Made by a program: the position numbers and the translations under genes. The notes under the pieces were generated by a model that saw only the letters and a program-made list of their open reading frames with translations, did no database searches and was not told where the DNA came from. Of a DNA stretch of 64,000 nt, positions 47,272-58,400 are shown piece by piece; within the stretch, counting starts at the first letter, position 1, and every line of letters starts with the position of its first letter. The DNA comes from Liolophura sinensis (taxonomy: Eukaryota; Mollusca; Polyplacophora; Chitonida; Chitonidae), in contig NC_088295.1 of NCBI RefSeq assembly GCF_032854445.1, positions 24,725,385 to 24,789,384 of the forward strand. Direction: 5' to 3'.

Positions 47272-48396
47272 GTGGCTGCCCAGACTGTGGCCATCTGGTG
47301 CCTGACCCTCAGGCCGCCGATTCAAAACCCGCAGTGGTCTTAAGCAAGTTTTAGCACTCGAATCTGTGTTATATCCAGAAAGTTGAATCCCTATTAATGA
47401 CGAAATTGTTAAAAGTGGCGATTATTTATGATGATTTCTGTGGAAACATATTTTTGGGCTCGTTGATATGTAGTGATCGCTTTGTTTTAATTTTCTTTGT
47501 GGTAAAATATCCAGTGAGCTTTGTTTCACGTTACAAATGACTTGCGGCTAGGTTCTGTCGTATATATGGAATAGATAATAATAATGTTTTAAATAAGGAT
47601 GTGATGCTGGTTTAATAAATTTATTTGAATGTAAATTTGTTGTTTATATCGAAACATATGCATTTAACCTAAATTATGATAATATTTATGAACATATTAA
47701 AATATAAATATGATCAAAGTTGAGATTTAATACATTTGTTACTGAAAAGAACAAATTCTAGTGCAAATCTATTTACTAAACCTGTGTTACAACCTCATTT
47801 ATGACTTTGTTAAACAAAGACTATAAATGCCAAAAGGTGGTCCCAAATACCCATCATATAAAAATTATTTTCAAGTGTCTTTTTCCCCTTAAGAAAAAAT
47901 CGGAAAAAATATCGAAGACGACATTTAGGAATAGCTTTTCGCACTCTTTAATCTGAGCTATATGTCATTTTTATGTTTTCTCCACCTTTAAAGAAAAACC
48001 AAATGAACAAGACAAATAAATGATCATTAATGTATATATAATTATATATCAGAAAAAACAAGGGAAACCTTCTCACATTTCTATATCGTTGTATTCCAAC
48101 TGCAGTTTCGAACTTCCGTTCTCATCACGGATACTGAGTGTTAGCAGCGTAAAGTCATGACTATATACAGTATATGGTCAGTGTAACAGCACGAAACCAG
48201 ATGCGGCGAGCACTGACTTGAATTTTATACTTTATGCTTAACACAATTGAAAGATTAAATAGGATAATCCTACTACAATACAATACAAAGACAGCTGTTA
48301 AGCCTGACAATCAGGTCAAGATAAGGCCAATATACAGTTTCATTTGTTAAATATGAATTAGGGACAGTGATTTCCATTCAACACAGTTTTGTATTT
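47272..48396. other. intergenic, AT-rich, no gene seen
   Basis: Very AT-rich sequence with short poly-A/T runs. A stretch near 47280-47340 (GATTCAAAACCCGC) is vaguely B-box-like and may be an old tRNA-derived repeat. Nothing else supported. Confidence 0.4.
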
Positions 48397-48756
48397 TCAA
48401 TAAATAGAATTTTTTTTCATATCCATCAAAGCTTGCTTTTGATGTGGTACTTTGTAAAAAGGCAAGACAGTAAATGGGGGTGAAAGAGAAATAGCACATC
48501 GCCTGATACGAGGGAAAAAACAAAGGTTTTCGTTATTGATTTGTTGCCTGTGAAGAGTTAGCCTAGATCGCAGATCTGTAGTTTGGCCAATGTACCTTTT
48601 ACCATAACCGGAATAAATAAGGCAGTATCTTCCAAATTTCGATTCACATGACATATTAAATTTAAGTTCTAAAACAAAGTTTACGTTAAATCTAAAGCTT
48701 CTGCCCACGATATGATCACAAACTCCATATCTATTATTATATATATATTCATTCAT
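48397..48756 (-). pseudogene. GIY-YIG endonuclease fragment of a Penelope-like retroelement
   Basis: The 119-codon frame contains CLIYSGYGKRYIGQTTDLRS, RLTLHRQQINN and, later, FTVLPFYKVPHQKQALMDMK. The order (C)...GKxYIGQT...LRxR...HxxxI...PFYK is that of the GIY-YIG nuclease carried by Penelope-like elements. Here the motif reads CLIY..KRYIG. The part after MKKNSIY continues KYKTVLNG once a stop is ignored, close to the usual end of this domain. No reverse transcriptase is found next to it, so it is a remnant. A host-derived GIY-YIG protein is less likely. Confidence 0.6.
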
Positions 48757-48964
48757 GTAACCACCACCAGAACATCAAACAAATAAATCATAGTATCGGT
48801 ATTTATAAACAATAACAGAATGGTTAAACTGTTTCTGAGATCGATTTCCAAGCAACACCAGTATTGCACAATACTAATGATTGTGCCTTAAAGTCAACAT
48901 AGAGTCTTTCACTATATATACATAGACAAAAAAAAACACATAATATGTCCTCAACAATACTAGA

Positions 48965-48970
48965 TTTATT
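48965..48970 (-). terminator. candidate polyadenylation signal for the minus-strand MFSD13A-like gene
   Basis: TTTATT on the plus strand (AATAAA on minus), about 490 bp past the stop codon at 49458-49460. Position only. Confidence 0.4.
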
Positions 48971-49457
48971 TCGGAAATGTGTTCACAACACTGACAGCAA
49001 AAGGAAAATAAGGAGGCTCTAGCTGGCTCTGTGTATTACCAGATGTCGACCTGTAGACCTATCAGATGGCATAGGAGAGCTCGTACGTTTAGTGACCCTG
49101 AATATCTAATATGGTATCATTGGGAATTATTTCAAATTTTGTGGCCAGCTTTATGTTCACTTTCAGCATTATCAAATCATAGATAAATACAGCGACACCC
49201 TTGCAAATATAGAAAAAAAAACCCGGAGCAAATCAGGTTTTCTACTTCACAACAGCAAAGTTTTGAACATCTAGTCAATCTGTCATCATATAGCAATTAT
49301 TGAGCAAAGTTTCAAAGGTTTCACCATGGTAACACCACAAAACAATCCTCAATTATGAAAAAATAATTTTGTCAATAATTCCGTCATTGTAAAATGCATA
49401 AATTTAAAACAGAGCAACGATCTTTTATGTTGCAACTCCATGTACACCAATCTTTCG

Positions 49458-52400
49458 CTATATACTAACGGAGAGTGCCTCGTTCGGTTCTTGGGACGTA
49501 CGATGAGCATTTTTTAGAGTGTACCGTGACCAGACGACATACTGTATCAAGCCAACGACAACAGGGATGAAACAGGTCATGTTAAACATTGTAGTGTGTA
49601 GTAACCCAATATCAGCTTCACTCAAACTGGTTTTGTCCTTTCTCATTTTGTCGTACCCATACAAATCCAGAACAGCCACAGTAAACATGGGGGCTAGTGA
49701 ATACACCGGCTTGACAACAAGAGCGTTCGTTCCAAACACCATTGACGTTATAGGTAACCTGAAAGAAGTTGAAGAAAGTTGATTGTAGAATTTGTGAATT
49801 TACATCTTTCAAATTAAAAAAATAATATTTCTACTGTAGGATAAGTAACTTTATAATATATATAGCTTGTACCAGCCGAATCAAGAACATCTTTGTTTCC
49901 ATACAAATGTTTTGACAAAGCCTCAATTTTCAAACCTGTATAGCCTTAAATGGTTTTAATGTGTACGATGCGGGTTTGCGAACGCCAAAACTCGCACACT
50001 TATTTAATGCAAAGTAACATCCCCGCTTTACCGCATGGTAGAGGTACTAGTCAAGACACTTGACTTGACTGATTATCGGTTGTTGGCAAATCTCTTTAAA
50101 TCAGGCCAGCCTCGTTTTCGCAAGTCAGATATGTATGGATCAAGGAATCACTCACTTACACTGGCCTTAAGACAAAAATAAGTCTGTTGTGCGAGAAAAA
50201 AAACTGTCTGTCGTGCAAAAAATGTTGACTTTAATATCCATTATCCTAATCAAGCGCTTTGATAACACTGCTCTGATGCCAACGGGTTATGGAAATGTCT
50301 CCCTACACGGAGAAGGAAATAATGACTAAATTACATTTGGCTGAGTTGTCGTGTTTGTGTTGCCCGCCATGTTCACGTAAGCCTACTTAAGTCAAATGTG
50401 TCAAATCTAGCAGGATTTCCCTCAGGACGAAAACGAGACGCATTTTCCAAGCAACGGTTGTATCAGAGGATACTGATATTTCTGAAAGCCTGCCTAAAGA
50501 ATAATAACCGACGAAACAGCTGCAGTTGAACAATGGTGGTAACCATATGGCACTGGACCCTGTGTTGTTAGAACAGGGGAGGTATCAAGTGGTTCCCGTA
50601 TAAACGGACCTGGTAGAGGGATTAGCCTTCAAGATTGAGGTATTCGGGTTTAGATAGATCTATCGGCCGAATATAATTATTTGAGCAATACTCGATACCC
50701 GAATCCATCTAATGATGAGGACCCATCTAATTCTTATGGTTAATCTAACCCTGTTCTCTATATACTATACAAGGGGCCTCCGTGGCTTAGTCGGTTATCG
50801 CGCTAGCGCAGCGTAATGACCTAGGGGCCTCTCACCAATGCGGTCGCTTAAGTTCAAGTCCAGCTCATGCTGGCTTCCTCTCCGGTCGGAAGTGGGAAGG
50901 TCTTCCAGCAACCTGCGGATGGTCGTGGGTTTTTCCCGGGCTGTGCCCAGTTTCCTCCCACCATAATGCTGGCCGCCGTCGTATAAGTGAAATATTCTTG
51001 AGTACGGTGTAAATCACCAATCACATAAATCAAATAAATAAATATATACTATACATACCATCACGTATTAATTTTAAACATACATCTTATAGCATAACAG
51101 GGTTAACTGCACTTTAAGAATGAGATTGGGGATCGTCAAATAAGAAATCCATTAGATGAATTTTTTTATTTCACTGGAAATCAATTTGAATCCACACTGG
51201 AAAATTCTGTGTGCTATTGGGAGTACTCGTTCAACATTATTTCCGAGAATGCAATTTTAATTTCCACTCATTTCACGGTTTAAGAGCAGCGAATCAATGG
51301 TGTTCCATCGGACGACAGAACGCACGAAGGATTCCAGTGACGTCATTCAATCAGTCTGGTGAATTCGTCAAGCAATTCTACAAGCCATCAACATCGCATG
51401 CCCACGGGTACATAACATAACACTGTATTTTCGACAGACGCAGATCACAGTTACGTTTAAAAATTCTAACAGCGCTGCAATATGTGACCAACGAATGCAG
51501 TGTAGTGAATATCCTTTTAGTTGGGGAGCCAGCACAGGTTTATCGGTCAGGTCGCGTACGAAAGGTTTGGCACATTGAATATACAGAAACGCCAAAATGG
51601 TGATTCTTAAGTGCGGCAGGCGCGCACAGCCCTCTATGGGTAGGGTGGTCCATATGTGGGCTAAATTACCTTAAAACAAGAGCATCGGTTACAAATGAGT
51701 ACGAGGATGAAATTTATTTTATACATTTCTTCAGGCTACCTAATCACTAAAAAACCAATCCTTAAGTGTTCAGCAAATGTACTAAACCACTAATTCACGT
51801 CAAATGTGATTTTTCGTATGTCATGTCCAGTACGAGATAGATTTTTTGACGTAAAGGGACTGAGATATACTGATTTTAAAATTCTAATGAGGTTCCAACA
51901 TGTACCTATATACTTGATAACATACCAAAAGTTATCTAGCGAGCAAGACAGCAGGATTGTTGTTCTAAAGTTTGCAGCTAATGGGCTTAATTTATAAATT
52001 CATGCATTTAGCTGACTTGTATTTAAAAATACGATTTCGTGCTCTCCCTGCTCCGGAGGAGTGCAGACCATGGCCAGGTACCTGACAAAGCATATGACTT
52101 AAAGCCGCAGCCTAAACAGCGCGACTTTAATTGAAACACGAGTCAACGCTTTAATATAATGTACCATGCCACTGAAGAACCACCTAATTAACGCTTTTCT
52201 GACATCTATTGGTATAATGTAGGTTACGCAGGCGAAAATGTGCAACAAGATGCAGCAGGATATGGTCATTATAAAATGGTTATTCTTAATGTCTTCATTC
52301 CTTTGTTCTGATTGGCTTAAGAATGGACTATATTTCATGAAATGGCTGAAATTATTTTCTGGAAAGGAATAGATGAGTATTTTACCATAACCCAATCGGG

Positions 52401-55400
52401 TACGTTCTTGAAAGTCGCTTTTTTAAAAAAAGAAACCAAACAAAATCTAAACAGAAGAGATCAGAAGTCTGTAATTATTTTTGATGTCAAATGCTCTTAG
52501 AAATATTTTTGGACATCACTGCCTGTGTCTTTTCTGGAGGATGATAACTTCTCGCTAGTCTTCGTGGGTTTGTAGTTTAACCTTCTACATTTGTCAAGAG
52601 CAGTTGAAGTTCTAACTCCAACATGCAAAAACAAGCTGTAACATCTCTGAAAAATGTCTTAACAACAATAACAAACTATGGCTCCCGGACACAATGTTTC
52701 CAGATTGAATACAAGGTGATTCGGATGACGAGGAAAGACATCAGATAAAGTCTCGTCATCAGATGAAGAGGAGTATAATTAAGACACACAGCATGGAGAG
52801 AAAAGCCACAGCACCCACGACAGTGTTATAGATGGCAAATAGTCACGCGTAACCGGTGAAAGACGGGATCTTGTCAGTTAGGATTTTATTCTAACTGATC
52901 ATGTAAATGCATAAATATCACTTAATATAAATTACACGGCCCAAAGAAGACTGAAGAAAGCGAAGAAAACCTCGACCGAGAAGTCTTTCCTAATCTTCTG
53001 TTTGAGTCCCATTCGGATAATAAATATTTTTCTAATGTTTTTCTCTCCCTAAATCTTAAAGAGAAAATTATGTCATATTAATCTATTGTCATATTGTTTC
53101 TTATTGTTGTTAACACATTTTTCAGAATGACATGTCACTGTGCAGCTTGTATTTGCACGTCAGGGTTGGAGCGCCATCTGTTCTTGACAAATGTAGAAAG
53201 TAGAACAAATAAACCTACGAGAAGTAACGTGAAGCTATCTTTCTCCAGAAAAGACACAGGCAATGATGCCCCAAAACTTCCAAGTGCATTTGGCATTCAA
53301 AAGTAATGGCAGTCTTTCTATTCAGATTTTGCTTTTAAAAAAGCGACTTTCAATCATGTACCCGATTAGGTTATTGTGATTATCCCTTTTCAGAAAATAA
53401 TTTCCGCCATTTCATTAAATCTGGTCCATTCTTATAAGTCAATCAGAACAAAGGATGGAAGACATTAAGAATTACCATTTTATAATGACCACATCGTGCT
53501 GCATCTTGTTGCACACGTTCACCTACATAATTGAAATTACTTACAGATGTCAGAAAAGTGTTAATTAGGTCGTTCTTCAGTGGCTTGGTACATTATATTA
53601 AAGAGTCGATTCGTGTTCCATTAAGATGACACTGTTCAGGCTGCGGCTTTAAGCGGGGCACCTGGCGATGGCCGGCACTCCTCTGGAGCACGAAGAGCAC
53701 GAATTATATTGCATTATTATCAGCTAAATGCATGAATTAATCTAGTCCATTAGCTGTAAACTTTAGAACGGTAGTCCTCCTGCCTTGGTCGGTAGATAAC
53801 TTTTGATCCGTTCTTAAGGGTATACTTGCATGTTGGAACTTCATAAGCATTCTTCGTCAAAAAATAATTCTCGTACTCGACAGGACATAGGAAATATCAT
53901 AATTGGCGTTAATTAGTGGTTTGGTACATAAGCTGAACACTTAAGAATTGGTCATTATTGATCACGTTGTTAAAAGGAACGTATAAATAAGTTTCATCTT
54001 TGTACTCAATCGTGATCGATGCTCTTGTTTTAAAGTAGTATAAATCAAATATTGACCTTTGACCCGTTCTTAAATGGTTTTTAGCATGGGGCTGAAACTT
54101 AAGAATTATCATTTTATAATTAGCGTATCCCAGGGAATCTTTTGGTCAAAAAATTTCCTCGTACGCGACATGACTGATGAAAGTCATAATTGGCGTTAAT
54201 AAGGCCGATCTTAAGTGGCTAAGTGCATGACCTGGGGACTTAAAAACTGGATTTTAGTGATCAGGTTATCTTGAGGAATGTATAAAATAAGTTTCATCCC
54301 TGTACTCAGTTGTGACCAATAGCCTCGTTTTAACGTAATTTAGCCCAAATATTGACCTCGGATCCGTTCTAAAATGGTTTTTAGCATGGAGTTAGAACTA
54401 AAGAATAACTATTTTAAAATTAGCATATCCCAAGGTATCTTTTGGTAAAAAAGAATTTCCTCGCAGGCGACATGACCGATAAAATCTATAATTAGCGTTA
54501 ATTAGATTTTTCATAAGTTGCTTAGTGCATGACCTGGGGACGTAATTCTTAGCTTTTAGTGATCAAGTTGTCATAAGGAATGTATAAAATCAGTTTCATC
54601 CTCGTGCGCGATCGTGACCGATAAAATCAGTTTTGGGGAACTTTCCACCCCACCTCTTGAGGGCTGAGCATGGCTGCCGCACTTTAGAGTCACCATTTTG
54701 TCGTTTTCACACATGGTTTTGTATATTCAGTGTGTCAAACCTTTCGTAAGCGACCTGGTGGATAAACCTCTGCTAACTTCCGGACTACTTTGTGTTTCTA
54801 CTTGTTGGAGAGACGCTGGGATACCCAAAATCAAACCCAGGTCGGATCATATTGAAGACTTTAACGGATGGTCGTGGGTTTCCCCCGGCTCTGCTCGGTT
54901 TCCTCCCACCATAATGCTGGCCGCCATCATATAAGTGAAGTATTCTTGAGTACGGCGTGAAACACCAATCAAATAAATCAAATAAAAAAATACAGACTTC
55001 AAAAATCGCACTTCTTGCTGCCTCGTTTGGCCCTCAACGCTGGGAAGTTAGAACAAGGAAGCAAGCCGGGTTGGCCTAATGTCAAAATAATGTGACTCAG
55101 TGCGCTGTTATGCCTAGTCTCTTTGGCATGATACTTCAAGTGAACATAAAGTCAGCCACTAAAGAAAAATAGTATTTCAGAAATGTTCTAAAAATATGTA
55201 AAAAATTCTACACCGCGTATCGACAAAATAAATAGCAAACAATCGTTAATACCTAGCCACTCATCTGGTGACGCCATTTAGCTATCTGGAGTGACGACAC
55301 AAAAACCTAGGAGCTCTCCCGTACCATGGGTATTAAACAATGTGACAGTGAGAAATTACAAAGAAAAACGCCTGGTACCCAACCAAAGAGTATCAATTTG

Positions 55401-58400
55401 GCGCTGTTTTGGCAGTCCAACTCGTCCTCATCCTGCATGGAGGTAAGCACTAGGCCTATCTGGCTATTCCGACGTCAGAGAATTCGCCAACAAAGCAGGG
55501 CCTCCTAATTGATAACAGACTCTTTCATTCAGATTTTGGGAAGATATTTTCTGACTTAGGAAAAATAACGCAACACCACAATATTTTTCTTGAAGCAATG
55601 ACTCTCTCGAGGTAGTTTTCTCGCAAGCTCACCCTGACAAGTTAGTTCAGTCTCCTGCCCAAGATGTACGCATGGTGACACGGGCAGCTGTTCTCAGTTG
55701 TCTGCTTATTAAGATGTGGTCCAAAATGCACCCGTTTAATACTCAAACTAACCGCATAAATTCAATTTATTGCATCGATATCTGTCTATCCACTATAAGA
55801 AACCAAACTGACCATTGAGAGCTAATAGGCTTTCTGACGTGACAGACAATTATCACGTGATGCTTTCAGCGCTCGTGATTGGTTGAGTTGCCGTGGGCTT
55901 TTACAACATATCCCCAATACTGAATTTCATCTTCTCGGCTTTATATAATTGTTTACATATTTTTTTCTATGATAACTGTGTCCTGTATCTTTTTTCTATA
56001 TATTTATAGTTGCAGACTTTGTGTTCAATTTCAGTGGCAGCAGAAATTTGGCGGCATAACTCGCCCTGCCAAAAGAAGACACAGTATATCTACACACACC
56101 TAATGAGTGAAAAATTACCAGTTACGACGTCAAACCATGCATATAGCTACTGGAGAGAACATGATAACAATCATCGGGATACATTTAAAAGAGTTTTTAT
56201 ATGTATCTGGATATCATATTTTCCTTTAATAGAAAGGGTGAATATTTCAATGGATTTCGTGTTCATAGTGAGAACGTCTCAATAGCGGTAGTTGGTATAT
56301 CATGTGAGAAACCACTTTATAACCTGGGTTTACTTTAGAAGCATAGGGCGCTTACGATTATGCCTGAAACACTTGTGTCGCCAGCTTACTGGGACCTATC
56401 ACGTAACAATAACGGCGAATAACGTCACACAACTGGCTACGCTAGGATGGCGAAACCGGTGTTTCCGAATAATCGTAAGCGCCTAAAATCTATTCCAATC
56501 CCCTTTCGGATTTAATTTTGTAATCCGAGTAATGTTTGGTAGCAATTGTGAAAATGGATGGCCAGTTTCAAGCTCTTATCTTATTCCAGTTAAAAATGAT
56601 TTCATTGGTGTAAACACCGAGCTCAGTCATTCTTCACTTCAGCCTATATGGCGGCGGTCAGGTTTTTGAAAGCAGAGATCTGTGATGACCAGCCTGTATT
56701 AACCACCCTTTGCCTGGTAACTGACAAACCTCCTGACTGAAACTCGACCGCAAACTTACCGGGGGTGGATTCCAGAGCACCACCTCATAAGTCCGTTAAC
56801 ACACTTACCTTCTCTGGTATTTAACTTTATCCTCTTCCGCAATGTCGGAAAGGGACATGTCAAAAAGGGAAAATGCTGCTGAACTAACGCCACTGGAAAT
56901 ATAAGACCAACTCTGATTGGTTTTAAGTCACCATAACAAAATGAAGGCTGCCCGCCTCAAATCATCAGAAAACTTTGCCTGTTTTATGAGTCTATTAATA
57001 CTGATTGCTGATTACTATAATATGATAAATAACTGAAAATGGTATGACAACTAGATACGGATGGTGGTTACTTTATTACGGTTTAGCCCACAGTCAACTG
57101 TAAATAACAGACATCAACAATCACAACAAATATTACATGACATATAAGGTGGCAAAGAAAGATTAAATGAAACTTCGTACTTATCCACCATCATGACCAC
57201 AAGGAGCAGCCAAGGCTTGTTCATTCCTGCCAAGAATAGCATCACACCCAGGCTGATCTTCACGTAGAAGCTGGAAGCTATCAATCTATATGATCCTAGA
57301 TTTTTGACGAGAGGAGATCCTAGGACAACGATCATCTGAAAACAGAAAGGGGATACCAATTAGGGACCTGATTTCACTCTGGATCCTAGGATAACGATCA
57401 TCTATGAGCAGAAATGGGATAGCAATCAGGACCTGATCTCACTCGGGATCCTAGGATAACGAGCATGAATACACACATCCGAAACAATCTTATCTCATTT
57501 TGGATCCTTGGATAGCTGCTGTCTGTGAACAGGTTAGGGATAACAATTTGGGACTGTGATAATGATAAGCCATTAGGATCCTAAGATATCGACCCTGTGA
57601 ACAGACCAAGGATATCGATTAGGGATCAAATGTCATTCAGGACGTTAGGACAAGGACCATCTGTAAACAAACCGGGAATAACAATCAGGTAGCTGATCTG
57701 ATTCGAAATCCTCGGATGACCACCTGTTAACAGACCAGGCATAAATGTAGGGGTCTGATGAGATAGAAAACCGGGTTATTCTGTGGAGAACTTATGATCA
57801 AATTCTGGATCCTAACATAAAGAGCATCTATATATGAACAGGGGGTAGCACGAATTGCGGGCGCTAAACTGGTCCCACGTTTACAGTATGTCCGGCGATG
57901 GCGTCATTTCCGAATATTTCCGACCACTGATAGAAAATATGCATAAAATAAAAAAGTTCTTAAGAAATATGAATATGCCTCAAAACTGATTTTTTTTTCG
58001 TTTTTTTTTTGGCATATCTTTCTTCGCTTTCCTTAAAGCTTAACTCTTCATTTTATACTATCTTTTCGTGAATCCTTTAATGTGATGAAAGGCTCCACAA
58101 AATCCACAACGTGTCTTTAGGCAATATGGACGTAGGAATACTCACACTTGGTATAAGGCCCCCGAAACCATAGCAGAAACTTCTAACTCCAAGCGAAATG
58201 TCATCTTTAGAGGTGAGATTTTCTATAATGATGGCCATGAAATTTGACTGGAATGTTCTGTGGAATTCATGACAGAAGTTTATGGTCACAAAACAGAGGA
58301 AATTTTTGGACGTTAATATTTGCCACGTGAGCCTCCAAATACTGAGACTTGACCGTGAGCCATCTGACTTGAGGGTGCTAGAAGAGTTGATACGGTCTAC

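Larger units (their letters stand above)
51500..54790. mobile_element. large inverted repeat (foldback element), about 3.3 kb
   Basis: Left arm 51500-52435 and right arm 53330-54790 are inverted copies of each other. Matching blocks at increasing distance from the centre are: AAAGCGACTTTCAA(G/T).A at 52420 and 53340; GCTGCGGCTTTAAG at 52105 and 53640; TTAATTCATGCATTTAGCTG at 51998 and 53735; TAGATAACTTTTG at 51945 and 53806; TAGTGGTTT(A/G)GTACAT at 51785 and 53917; GAGGGCTG...GCCGCACTT at 51635 and 54660; CAAACCTTTCGTA(A/C)GCGACC at 51560 and 54736. The right arm is about 500 bp longer because of tandem duplications. The 890-bp centre (52436-53329) has no inverted pairing. Confidence 0.8.

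Noticed and set aside
55384-55441. Minus-strand DEDELDCQNSAKLILFG, resembling the missing acidic loop of MFSD13A
   Set aside because: An acceptor-like AG is present, but no donor gives the phase needed by the last exon, and the segment lies inside the inserted transposon at 55141-56027.
56655-56715. Minus-strand RLVITDL, similar to the LVVTDL loop of MFSD13A
   Set aside because: A stop codon lies a few codons before it, the acidic residues after it are missing and it overlaps a dispersed repeat copy.
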